Source: CAKZNE01 sp963976435
GTDB lineage: Bacteria; Bacteroidota; Bacteroidia; Flavobacteriales; Schleiferiaceae
Direction of reading: 5' to 3'
DNA: 64,000 bases
NCBI GenBank assembly: GCA_963976435.1
Contig: CAXBKQ010000011.1
Location: 1 to 64,000 of the forward strand
The first letter of the stretch is position 1. Each line of letters begins with the position of its first letter. A program made the position numbers and the translations under genes. The notes below the pieces were generated by a model. The model searched no databases and was not told the DNA's origin. It saw nothing but the letters and a program-made list of their open reading frames with translations. This document shows positions 26,594-34,682 of the stretch, one piece after another.

Positions 26594-26929
26594 ATGATTT
26601 GCAGTATCACCTCTATTGAATTAAAAGGGCCATTAAAGTTTTTTGCACTTTCGGCTAGAGCTTTAAAAATTGTTCAACAATTAAAAGGAACAAAGCATTT
26701 GGATTATAAATCTAGGGGCTTTTGGACAAAGCATTATACCATGTCGCTTTGGGAGAATGAAGAAGATTTAAAAAATTTTGCCAAAAGCGGTGCTCATTTG
26801 GAAGCCATGAAAATCAGTAAAGACATTGCCAAAGAAATAAGAATCCTTAGTTTGGAAAGGGACAAGCTTCCTAGTTGGGATGAGGCGAAAAAGCTTTTGG
26901 AAAATGGAAAAATTTATAGCTATTCCTGA
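26594..26929 (+). CDS. ABM/DUF3291-like ferredoxin-fold protein
   Basis: A 111-residue cytoplasmic protein: ICSITSIELKGPLKFFALSA, RGFWTKHYTMSLWENEEDLK, FAKSGAHLEAM. This is the pattern of dimeric alpha-beta-barrel (antibiotic-biosynthesis-monooxygenase-like) proteins, where a strand-helix unit ends in W-E-x-x-x-x-L-x-x-F and a conserved His. Substrate unknown. It lies 14 bases after the tandem lipoproteins and is probably in the same transcript. Confidence 0.65.
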   Translation: MICSITSIELKGPLKFFALSARALKIVQQLKGTKHLDYKSRGFWTKHYTMSLWENEEDLKNFAKSGAHLEAMKISKDIAKEIRILSLERDKLPSWDEAKKLLENGKIYSYS

Positions 26930-26986
26930 AAATTAAAACCTAGATCCTCACCATCAAATCCTGTGAAATAAAGTAGAACATTATCC

Positions 26987-27484
26987 TTAGCGACCTCGTT
27001 TTTTTTCTAGAACGGTACATAAATCCTGATCAAAAATCCTTTCTTCAACAAATTCAAAGCCCAGTTTTTTGTAAAATTTTATGGCTTTGGTATTGGAACT
27101 CAATGGATCTATCAGAATACTATTGGCCTTTTGAATTTTAAAACATCGGTCAAACATAAGCTCCATCATTACCGTTCCATAACCTTTTCCTAAATCACTT
27201 TCTTCTCCAATCCAAATGTCTAAAGCTCTTTTGTTGGCTTCTACTTTTCCCCAATAATGGCTGCTTTCCAATTGTGGGTCAATATTTACAAGCACCCCTA
27301 TAGGTCTAGCATCCAGTTCAGCAATTAGAATTTCTTGCCAATCCACATTTCTATTTAACTCTTCTTCCCAGTCAATTTCATCATTTGGGGCGCAGTCGAT
27401 AACATGTTTCTTAGTATCCCAATATTCAAGAAGTTTTTGGTCTTCCTTTTGGGCAATCCGCAGTTTTATCATAGCTTTTGTCAT
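26987..27484 (-). CDS. GNAT acetyltransferase, AAC(6')-like
   Basis: A 165-residue GNAT enzyme transferring acetyl from acetyl-CoA. Motif A is IWIGEESDLGKGYGTVMMEL (the G-x-G-x-G/A loop is GKGYG), followed by ILIDPLSSNTKAIKFYKKLG and FEFV, the classical motif B. The LDIWIGE lead-in and NTKAIKFYKKLGF resemble aminoglycoside 6'-acetyltransferases and RimJ-type enzymes; activity on aminoglycosides should not be assumed. An alternative start is the Met five codons in. Confidence 0.8.
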   Translation of the reverse strand: MTKAMIKLRIAQKEDQKLLEYWDTKKHVIDCAPNDEIDWEEELNRNVDWQEILIAELDARPIGVLVNIDPQLESSHYWGKVEANKRALDIWIGEESDLGKGYGTVMMELMFDRCFKIQKANSILIDPLSSNTKAIKFYKKLGFEFVEERIFDQDLCTVLEKKRGR

Positions 27485-27582
27485 GCTTGGAGAAAATTAT
27501 TGTCTAAAATAAAAAGCAGCTGAGAACTTCCCTAAAATTTTAATATTTTCCCCTCTGGGAAAGCCCATAAAAAAAGGTAATT

Positions 27583-28293
27583 ATGCTTAGCTTGATTCAG
27601 AGGATCAGTATTTTTTTAGTTTTCATTTTGATGGCCAACTGTGCTTCATTGAATGAGTCCCTTAGGGCGAGAAAATTATTGGGAAATTGTAAATATGAGC
27701 TAAAGGAAATCCGATTAAAAAACTTTGATTTTTCTCCAATAATCAGTTTTAGAGATGGACAAACAAAGATTAATATTGAGGAGGTAAAAGTTCCACAGAT
27801 TTTATTGCTTCTAGAGGATATTCGAAAAGGAGACTTTAGTTTCAGCCTTAAAGAACTGAAGTTCGACGCATTGGTGGAAATTGACAACCCCAATAGTGAG
27901 GAAGTAATTTTAGATTCTCTGGGCTTAAAACTATTTTTAGACAATTCTCATTTATTAAATCTTGCTCACCATAAAAACCTAAGAATAGCCGAAAAATCAA
28001 AGGCCATTAGTACCATTGCTTGTAAACTACCTTTGGATTTCCCATTAGACAAATTACTAAATGCCAAAGAGTTTAGCTTGGATGGTGAGGCTTTTATGAA
28101 AGTGGATTTTAGCAAGAAGATTTCTAAGGAAATAAAGCTTCCCATAAAGGTCACTAGGGAAATCCCCAGAGAGGAAATAAATGCCGCTATAGCCAATGAA
28201 AAGGAGAGAATTTTAAAGGTATTGATAGACAAAACTAAAAGAAACCCTAAGGTTCAAAAGCTTAAAGATGCATTAAAGATCAAAGGCTTTTAA
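27583..28293 (+). CDS. Lipoprotein with LEA14/WHy-like domain
   Basis: A 236-residue lipoprotein with lipobox FILMANC (Cys about 20). Residues 30-190 are a beta-sandwich of the LEA type 2 sort: FSFSLKELKFDALVEIDNPN, SLGLKLFLDNSHLL, then two more strand pairs; the motif L-x-x-x-x-L-V-x-I-D-N-P-N is typical of WHy/LEA14 proteins. Bacterial members are thought to bind hydrophobic ligands or protect proteins, without firm evidence. The C-terminus is a basic helix. Its stop codon overlaps that of the convergent tocopherol-cyclase-like gene. Confidence 0.7.
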   Translation: MLSLIQRISIFLVFILMANCASLNESLRARKLLGNCKYELKEIRLKNFDFSPIISFRDGQTKINIEEVKVPQILLLLEDIRKGDFSFSLKELKFDALVEIDNPNSEEVILDSLGLKLFLDNSHLLNLAHHKNLRIAEKSKAISTIACKLPLDFPLDKLLNAKEFSLDGEAFMKVDFSKKISKEIKLPIKVTREIPREEINAAIANEKERILKVLIDKTKRNPKVQKLKDALKIKGF

Positions 28294-29261
28294 TCACATA
28301 TTTCAGTTAAGTCCCCAGAAGTTTCCAAACCGGCAGGCTCGCCAATGTCTTTAAAAACAATCGTTTTTTTCCTTTTATCATAAAGGCTTAATTCCAATTT
28401 TGAAGTAAGAGATTTATTAATTCTACCATCCATAAACCCCAAAACAGGAGAACTAAAAGGAACCGTATCTCCTGCCAGGCCCTCCACTCTTAGTTTATAG
28501 TCCTTATTTTCCAGTTCTAGTATTAGATGTTCATTAGAATATTCGCATTTTACAATTTTGGAGAAATTGTAATTGTTGAATTGTACTAGCTTTTCTTGAA
28601 ACCAAATTGCGGCAAAAAACCCTCTAAAATAGCTACCTGTGAAAGGGACTTTGGCGATGGAGGCTATAAAGGATATTTCCTTTTTGCTAAAGTGATTACA
28701 CTGCATCCAGATATAGGAGCTTGGAAAGGAGTGGCCCCAATCTTTTTCAATAAATCCTCGTCCACCATTAAAGTCATAGGTTTTCCCTAAAAAGCTGATT
28801 TCCCCTTCTATTTCATGATCCAAACTTAAAACTCCATGGTAACATTCCAAACAGGGAAGGAATGAAAATGGCCCCATTACTCCGGGGGAAAATGAATTAG
28901 AAGGCCAGCGAATATGCTCATTAAATGAAAGCTTAGCTTTTAGCTCAGGATGTAATAATTGAATTTTTGAATCACTAAAAAAATTCTCACCAATTTTCAA
29001 CTCAAATTTCTGTGGGTGGGCTTGGAAAGTATCCGCATAAAAAGGGTAATATTCTGATTCCAAGCTGATACCATTAATGATTTGAATAAAGGCCTGTTTT
29101 TTCCCATTTTGGTCAATAGACATCCCTGGAATAATAGAAATAATAGACTTTTTATCAAAGCTTAATAGCTTATAATTCCATATTTCAAAAAACCTTTTGG
29201 TTTTGTTCCAGCCATGAAAATTTTCAGGATGAAAGACGGCTTTGAATTTATTTAGCAACAT
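28290..29261 (-). CDS. Tocopherol cyclase homologue
   Basis: A 323-residue protein that matches the tocopherol-cyclase family along its length: FHPENFHGWNKTKRFFEIWN at the start, AFIQIINGIS, SPGVMGPFSFLPCLECYHGV, LDHEIEGEI, DFNGGRGFIEKDWGHSFPSS and YIWMQCNHF. In plants VTE1 closes the chromanol ring of vitamin E; bacterial homologues outside cyanobacteria lack the rest of that pathway and their substrate is unknown. The fold is a double lipocalin-like barrel, related to carotenoid hydratases. No signal peptide is seen. Nothing nearby makes tocopherol precursors. Confidence 0.8.
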   Translation of the reverse strand: MLLNKFKAVFHPENFHGWNKTKRFFEIWNYKLLSFDKKSIISIIPGMSIDQNGKKQAFIQIINGISLESEYYPFYADTFQAHPQKFELKIGENFFSDSKIQLLHPELKAKLSFNEHIRWPSNSFSPGVMGPFSFLPCLECYHGVLSLDHEIEGEISFLGKTYDFNGGRGFIEKDWGHSFPSSYIWMQCNHFSKKEISFIASIAKVPFTGSYFRGFFAAIWFQEKLVQFNNYNFSKIVKCEYSNEHLILELENKDYKLRVEGLAGDTVPFSSPVLGFMDGRINKSLTSKLELSLYDKRKKTIVFKDIGEPAGLETSGDLTEICD

Positions 29262-29356
29262 TTTAAATGGGGCAATTCTTCATACTAAGGTAGTCTTTCC
29301 CCTTCAATATACCCCAAATGGGATAAGCTTTACTATCCCTAAGCTTCTGTTTTAAG

Positions 29357-30508
29357 CTAGGGATTGGCCAAAAATTCCTCCAATTTCTGGTTCCATTTTT
29401 TGCTAAATTTTTGGCGGCTCCAGCCGCAAATTTCTTGTATGGAATTTCGAGTCTCTTCAGCATTTTTGTTGGGCATTTTCATAAATTCTAATACTCCTTT
29501 ATCCCCCTCTTCATCAAAAACCATATCAATTATTATAGCTCCTAAAGCATATTTATTGAGCTTACTATCCCATGCCCAAGTGAAACTTGCTGTATCCACC
29601 GCTAGGTATTCCTTTGCAAAAATCCTCGCCAATTGAGGAAAGGATTTTCCTGCAGATCCTCCTAACCAAGTGGCAAAGCCTTCCGTAATATTTCTACCCC
29701 TATTAGTTGGGTCATCGTCAATAAAATGCACAAGCTCGTGTGGATAATAAACCGTTCCATTGCCGCTAATGATTTTATCCTGAATGGTTTTCCCCAATGC
29801 CCAACCATAAATATAATAGTCGTAGCCTAAAATTTCACCAACTTCAAACTCGCCATTGCAGACATAATATTCAATTTTTTTATCCAAGGGAGGGAAGTCG
29901 AAACGACAAATTATAGAATCACAGAACCGATTTGATTTTTCCGCCAATTCTTCGGAAAACATGCTTTTTCTTGGAAAATGGTAATTGATATATTTTGTTT
30001 CTCTACGGTGCCAGTTTTTTAGATCATAGGAATAGGCATTGGCCAATTTCCACTTTCCCTTGTCCATAATGGCATAATATCGTTGAATTACAGGAGGGTT
30101 GAAAGGTGCTAACTTCTGAGAATTGGCATCCTTTTCCGGCCTGTAAAACATCACTTTGATTTTATAAACACTGTCCTTTTTTTGAACACTTAGAATATGG
30201 GCGGTAAAATAAGTATAGAAGCGTTTAGCCGTCCAGGCTCCCTTTCCACCCTGAAAAAGTGAATTTCTGGAAATGTCAAAATCTTCATACTTTTCCTTTT
30301 CTTGCTCGTTCCAATAAGGATTATCATAAATAGAATCTGGATTTGATTCTAAATAATTAATATAGAGCCTAATGATGGGAGCTAGTTCTGGGTACTGAAT
30401 AGTATCAGACCAAAATCCCAGCTGTACTTTTGCTTTATAATTCTGGGAGGAGGCTATTTGGCAAATGCTCAATAAAAGAAGGAGAGCAAGAAGCTTAAAT
30501 TTAATCAT
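29357..30508 (-). CDS. Secreted gluzincin-like metallopeptidase
   Basis: Start chosen at the ATG 30508 (MIKFKLLALLLLLSICQIAS, a signal peptide); three further codons are open upstream. The mature protein has a long N-terminal domain without recognisable family, then YYPHELVHFID with a zinc motif HELVH (29726-29740) and a Glu 15 residues further on in NITEGFATWLGG. HExxH plus a downstream E in a (N/T)EG-x-A-x-W context is the gluzincin arrangement (peptidase_MA-like). The C-terminal region (YALGAIIIDMVFDEEGDKGV, QEICGWSRQKFSKKWNQKL) fits the helical end of such peptidases. Periplasmic or surface location; substrate unknown. Confidence 0.7.
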   Translation of the reverse strand: MIKFKLLALLLLLSICQIASSQNYKAKVQLGFWSDTIQYPELAPIIRLYINYLESNPDSIYDNPYWNEQEKEKYEDFDISRNSLFQGGKGAWTAKRFYTYFTAHILSVQKKDSVYKIKVMFYRPEKDANSQKLAPFNPPVIQRYYAIMDKGKWKLANAYSYDLKNWHRRETKYINYHFPRKSMFSEELAEKSNRFCDSIICRFDFPPLDKKIEYYVCNGEFEVGEILGYDYYIYGWALGKTIQDKIISGNGTVYYPHELVHFIDDDPTNRGRNITEGFATWLGGSAGKSFPQLARIFAKEYLAVDTASFTWAWDSKLNKYALGAIIIDMVFDEEGDKGVLEFMKMPNKNAEETRNSIQEICGWSRQKFSKKWNQKLEEFLANP

Positions 30509-30741
30509 TGCGAACACTTAAATTCCTTAAAAATAGGGAATCATTTTTTGAGAAAATTCTAATTCGATTTTTGTGTTCAATAGGGAGAGGCTTCATTTGG
30601 CCCTTTGAAAAGCTGCTGCTAATAAGGATTTTGAATATTGGTAAAATAGAAAAAAAATATTTCTGCATCAGGCATAAAAACGCAATCGAATTGACTTGGA
30701 TTGTAGTATTATTGCCAATCCAACTGACTTAGATTTAAGAA

Positions 30742-32136
30742 ATGAAAAACAAGTATATAGATTTAGTTGATCAAACCTTTGAATGGCCTCAAGAAGAATT
30801 TGACCTTACAGCGGATCATAATTTGGTGTGGAATGATGTAAATGTGATGGATATCATAAAACAATATGGTACCCCTTTAAAGGTGAGTTATTTGCCAAAA
30901 ATTTCGAGCCAAATACAAAGGGCAAAAAGAATGTTTAATGTTGCAATGGCAAAGGTAGACTACAAAGGAGACTATAATTACTGCTATTGTACAAAGAGTT
31001 CGCATTTTTCTTTTGTGCTAGACGAAGCTTTAAAAAACGGCATTCACCTGGAAACTTCCAGCGCCTTTGATTTGAATATAGTTGAAAGTCTTTTTGAACA
31101 AGGAAAAATTTCAAAAGAGCAATTTGTTGTTTGCAATGGGATAAAAAGGCCTCAGTATGTAGAGAATATAGTTAGGCTGATAAACTCTGGATTTAATAAT
31201 GTTATTCCTGTAGTTGATAACAAGGAGGAACTCGATCACTTTGATCATAATTTAGACAAACCAATTCGTTTAGGTATTCGAATTGCAAGTGAAGAAGAGC
31301 CAAAATTTGAATTTTATACTTCAAGATTAGGAATTGGATACAAGGATATTGTTCCCTTTTACAAGCAAAAAATAAAGAGCAATCCAAAATTCCAATTAAA
31401 GATGCTCCACTTTTTCATCAATACAGGGATTAGAGATACTGCCTATTATTGGAACGAGCTCCTTAAATGTGTTAATGTATATATAGAACTCAAAAAAGTT
31501 TGTCCAGAATTGGATTCCTTGAATATTGGCGGTGGATTTCCAATTAAAAACAGTTTGACCTTTGACTATGATTATGATTATATGGCAGAGGAGATTATTT
31601 CACAAATTAAACAAATGTGTAATTCAAAAGGCGTTCAGGAGCCGCATATTTTCACAGAATTTGGCTCATTTACAGTAGGGGAGAGTGGGGCTACTTTTTT
31701 CTCTATTACAGATCAGAAAAAACAAAATGATAGGGAGAATTGGAATATTATTGATGGGTCTTTTATGACAGCTTTGCCAGATGCTTGGGCCATCAACAAA
31801 CGTTTTATTATGTTGGCGGTAAACCGATGGGAGCTTCCCTATGAAAGAGTATTATTGGGTGGAATAACTTGTGATAGTGACGACTATTATAATAGTGAGC
31901 AACATGCCAATGCTATATACCTACCACAATACGATCCTGAGGAAAAGCAAATTGTGGGGTTTTTTAATTCTGGAGCTTACCAAGAAAGTGTTGGAGGTTA
32001 TGGTGGAATTCAGCACTGTTTGATACCTGCACCTAAACATGTGGTTATAGATAGAGATGAAGACGGAAATATTAGCACAAGATTATTTGCCAAAGAGCAG
32101 AGTTATAAAAGCATGCTGAAAATATTAGGATACTAG
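30742..32136 (+). CDS. speA: Arginine decarboxylase-like PLP enzyme (fold III)
   Basis: A 464-residue alanine-racemase-fold decarboxylase. The PLP lysine is K85 in NYCYCTKSSHF; the glycine-rich phosphate loop is LNIGGGFP; the active-site Cys-Asp-Ser stands in GGITCDSDDYY (about residue 376). It belongs to the short arginine/ornithine/diaminopimelate decarboxylase class used by Bacteroidota to make agmatine from arginine. Substrate choice for arginine is inferred from context: a deoxyhypusine-synthase-like gene 108 bases downstream and an agmatinase-family gene 6 kb away. It is distinct from the long E. coli-type SpeA. Cytoplasmic. Confidence 0.75.
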   Translation: MKNKYIDLVDQTFEWPQEEFDLTADHNLVWNDVNVMDIIKQYGTPLKVSYLPKISSQIQRAKRMFNVAMAKVDYKGDYNYCYCTKSSHFSFVLDEALKNGIHLETSSAFDLNIVESLFEQGKISKEQFVVCNGIKRPQYVENIVRLINSGFNNVIPVVDNKEELDHFDHNLDKPIRLGIRIASEEEPKFEFYTSRLGIGYKDIVPFYKQKIKSNPKFQLKMLHFFINTGIRDTAYYWNELLKCVNVYIELKKVCPELDSLNIGGGFPIKNSLTFDYDYDYMAEEIISQIKQMCNSKGVQEPHIFTEFGSFTVGESGATFFSITDQKKQNDRENWNIIDGSFMTALPDAWAINKRFIMLAVNRWELPYERVLLGGITCDSDDYYNSEQHANAIYLPQYDPEEKQIVGFFNSGAYQESVGGYGGIQHCLIPAPKHVVIDRDEDGNISTRLFAKEQSYKSMLKILGY

Positions 32137-32243
32137 AATCAAATAAAAAAAATAACAAAGCGGATTTTTCTGTAATTTCATTTTGAATACAAGTGCAGGA
32201 GATTTCGCTAAAGTTTTAAATCTTGCGAAAGCAAAGGAATATT

Positions 32244-33224
32244 ATGGCTAAAGAAAGAAATACCATTTCAAAATTTATTGAGGAGCATTATTTACATTTT
32301 AATGCCGCAGCATTAATGGATGCTGCAAAGGGCTATGAAGCTCATTTAGAGGCTGGTGGAAAAATGATGATTACATTAGCAGGAGCAATGAGCACTGCTG
32401 AATTGGGTAAGAGTTTGGCAGAAATGATCCGCCAAGATAAGGTTCAGATAATCTCTTGTACCGGTGCAAACCTAGAGGAAGATATTATGAATTTGGTGGC
32501 TCATAATAGCTATAAAAGAGTTCCAAATTATCGAGATTTAAGCCCGGAAGAGGAAATGGAATTATTGGAAAATGGTTTTAACCGTGTTACTGATACCTGC
32601 ATTCCTGAGGAGGAGGCGTTTAGAAGATTGCAAAAACACATCCACAAAATATGGAAAGAAGCAGAGCAAAATGGCCAACGTTTTTTGCCACATGAGTATA
32701 TGTATAAAATGTTGCTGAGCGGAGACCTGGAACAGTATTATGAAATTGATCCTAAAAACAGCTGGATGCTGGCCGCAGCAGAGAAAAATCTGCCTATCAT
32801 TTGCCCCGGATGGGAAGATAGTACCATGGGGAATATTTTTGCATCCTATTGTATAAAAGGTGAATTAAATCCCACTACTGTAAAAGGAGGGATTGAATAT
32901 ATGACTTGGTTGGCAGATTGGTATGTTGCCAATTCAGAAGGAAAAGGAATAGGTTTTTTCCAAATTGGTGGTGGAATAGCTGGTGATTTTCCAATTTGTG
33001 TGGTGCCCATGCTCTATCAAGATTTAGAAATGGATAAGATTCCTTTTTGGTCCTATTTCTGTCAAATTTCAGATTCTACCACTAGCTATGGATCCTATTC
33101 CGGCGCTGTGCCAAATGAAAAAATAACCTGGGGAAAACTAGATGTAGACACCCCGAAATTTATTGTTGAATCCGATGCTACCATTGTAGCACCATTAATT
33201 TTTGCCTGGCTCTTGAACTATTAA
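32244..33224 (+). CDS. Deoxyhypusine synthase-like protein
   Basis: Start is the ATG at 32244 (326 residues); the frame is open from a TTG at 32223. The protein has the DHS fold: MITLAGAMSTAELGKSLAEM, IISCTGANLEEDI, NLPIICPGWEDSTMGN, GFFQIGGGIAGDF, SYGSYSGAVPNEKITWGKLD and DATIVAPLIFAW. The lysine in WGK (K298) corresponds to the catalytic lysine of eukaryotic DHS. Bacteria lack eIF5A, so protein hypusination is not possible; some bacterial homologues make homospermidine from spermidine or putrescine. Placement next to arginine decarboxylase points to polyamine synthesis. Exact product unknown. Confidence 0.85.
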   Translation: MAKERNTISKFIEEHYLHFNAAALMDAAKGYEAHLEAGGKMMITLAGAMSTAELGKSLAEMIRQDKVQIISCTGANLEEDIMNLVAHNSYKRVPNYRDLSPEEEMELLENGFNRVTDTCIPEEEAFRRLQKHIHKIWKEAEQNGQRFLPHEYMYKMLLSGDLEQYYEIDPKNSWMLAAAEKNLPIICPGWEDSTMGNIFASYCIKGELNPTTVKGGIEYMTWLADWYVANSEGKGIGFFQIGGGIAGDFPICVVPMLYQDLEMDKIPFWSYFCQISDSTTSYGSYSGAVPNEKITWGKLDVDTPKFIVESDATIVAPLIFAWLLNY

Positions 33225-33246
33225 TCATTTTTCAAAATCCTTAACC

Positions 33247-33537
33247 ATGAAAAAAGAGGTTAAAAAACGAGTAATTATCGATTACAAAAATATCACTAGT
33301 GAAATTTTAAAACTTTTTACCGATGCCTATCCTTATGGGCATGATGAGGATATTATTAAATTCACCAACGCCAAAGGGGAATCTGTTAAAGCCGTCCCGC
33401 TGGAGACGGACGACACAAAATATCTAATTAAAGTTAGTGTGGAAATGGACCAAAAGATTGATGATTTTTTGGAAGAAGATGATAATCCAACAGGAGGGAA
33501 TTCTGAAATTCCAGAGCAAGGGGATTTAGACGATTAA
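33247..33537 (+). CDS. Small conserved-looking acidic protein
   Basis: A 96-residue protein: basic start (MKKEVKKRVIIDYKNITSEI), a central segment LFTDAYPYGHDEDIIKFTNA, then KYLIKVSVEMDQ and a strongly acidic, Gly/Asn-rich tail. No family name comes to mind. It begins 22 bases after the DHS-like gene and likely shares its transcript, so a link with polyamine genes is possible but unproven. Confidence 0.65.
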   Translation: MKKEVKKRVIIDYKNITSEILKLFTDAYPYGHDEDIIKFTNAKGESVKAVPLETDDTKYLIKVSVEMDQKIDDFLEEDDNPTGGNSEIPEQGDLDD

Positions 33538-33565
33538 AAAAAAGCCCATTCATTAATGAATGGGC
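33536..33565 (-). terminator. Rho-independent terminator of msrA
   Basis: A perfect 11-bp inverted repeat without spacer (33544-33554 and 33555-33565), which would fold with a short loop. On the minus strand a run of eight T follows (33536-33543). It serves msrA and, lying at the end of the convergent plus-strand gene, may also stop that transcript. Confidence 0.8.
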
Positions 33566-33571
33566 CTTGAA

Positions 33572-34135
33572 TCAAAACTTCTTTTTGTAGGAATGACAAT
33601 AGGGTGTTCCTCCTTTTTTGTCATAATAATCTTGATGGTATTCTTCGCTTTCCGCATAAAACTCACCAGCCTTAGTTATTTCCGTAACCACTTCATAGCC
33701 TTTTTCTTTTAATTGTTTAACCAATTTTTCCGCAATGGCTTTTTGTTCATCGTTAAGGTAAAAAATGGCAGATCTATATTGAGTTCCAATATCTGGTCCT
33801 TGCCCATTTTCTTGAGTTGGGTCATGTGTTTCAAAAAATAATTTCGCCAAAGTTTCAAAATCAGTCTTCTCGGGGTCATATAAAATTTCTACAGTTTCTG
33901 CATGACCTGTTCTTCCGGTGCAAACTTCTCTATAACTAGGGTTTTTTATATGACCACCAGTATAGCCAACGGTGGTAGAAATAACACCATCCGCTTTTTG
34001 CATATAATATTCTGTTCCCCAGTAGCAGCCTGAGGCAAATAATGCTCTTTCCATAGTTTTTTGCTTACTTTTTTGTCCATTCGCCAAACTAAGTCCGGCA
34101 ATTACTAAAAGGGACATCAATACTAGCTTTTTCAT
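33572..34135 (-). CDS. msrA: Exported peptide-methionine (S)-S-oxide reductase
   Basis: A 187-residue MsrA with an N-terminal signal peptide (MKKLVLMSLLVIAGLSLANG), so it repairs oxidised methionine in periplasmic or surface proteins. Active site: SGCYWGTE (the family usually has GCFWG), then GYTGGHIKNPSYREVCTGRT, GHAETVEILYDP, THDPTQ and a C-terminal Cys in TPYCHSYKKKF that can resolve the disulfide. No MsrB domain is fused and none is adjacent. Convergent with the plus-strand DHS cluster and ended by a strong terminator. Confidence 0.92.
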   Translation of the reverse strand: MKKLVLMSLLVIAGLSLANGQKSKQKTMERALFASGCYWGTEYYMQKADGVISTTVGYTGGHIKNPSYREVCTGRTGHAETVEILYDPEKTDFETLAKLFFETHDPTQENGQGPDIGTQYRSAIFYLNDEQKAIAEKLVKQLKEKGYEVVTEITKAGEFYAESEEYHQDYYDKKGGTPYCHSYKKKF

Positions 34136-34226
34136 AATTCTCGGATTTTCATTTGAATAACAAATTTCCTTAAATAAGGTTGACTAATGAGTCCAATAAA
34201 TGACTTTTCTTCGATTTATGGATTGG

Positions 34227-34682
34227 CTAGTACTTCAGATTTTTTTCAAAACACTTGCTATTTTCCACTCCTATATAAGGGCCATAATTGTCAATTTCCA
34301 AAAAGCCATTTTTTTTATATAGAGCTATAGCTTCAGGTTGTTTTAGCCCTGTTTCTAATACCATTTTTGGATAGCCCAACTCTCTAGCCCATTTTTCCAA
34401 TTCAAGGAGAATGATGGATGCATAACCCTTTCCGCGGTGATTTTTTAGGCTGTACATTCTTTTTATCTCCACCTTTTCTGCATCTATGATTTTAAATGCT
34501 CCGCAAGATATAGCCACTTCGTTTTCAAAGGCTAGGGCTATATGGTTTAAAGAATCGATGGAATTAAATTGATGGTAAAAGTCGTGATCTTCACCATCTC
34601 TTTCCGCTAATTCTTTATCCAAAAGACTCACAAGTTTTAGGAAGTCCGAATCTCTTGAATTTCGTCTTTCAACTCTTATCAA
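34227..34682 (-). CDS. GNAT N-acetyltransferase
   Basis: A 151-residue GNAT enzyme: VEIKRMYSLKNHRGKGYASI is motif A with the acetyl-CoA loop RGKGYA, followed by MVLETGLKQPEAIALYKKNG and FLEIDNYGPY. The central ISCGAFKI and the KMVLETG block are usual for small-molecule GNATs that act on amino acids or amines. Substrate unknown. Its start lies 14 bases inside the end of asd, so the two genes are cotranscribed. Confidence 0.85.
   Translation of the reverse strand: MIRVERRNSRDSDFLKLVSLLDKELAERDGEDHDFYHQFNSIDSLNHIALAFENEVAISCGAFKIIDAEKVEIKRMYSLKNHRGKGYASIILLELEKWARELGYPKMVLETGLKQPEAIALYKKNGFLEIDNYGPYIGVENSKCFEKNLKY

Noticed and set aside
30508..30732. 74-codon open frame before the arginine decarboxylase
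   Set aside because: Translation looks random, starts in the gluzincin gene's start region and has no supporting motif; the 233-base gap otherwise shows nothing.
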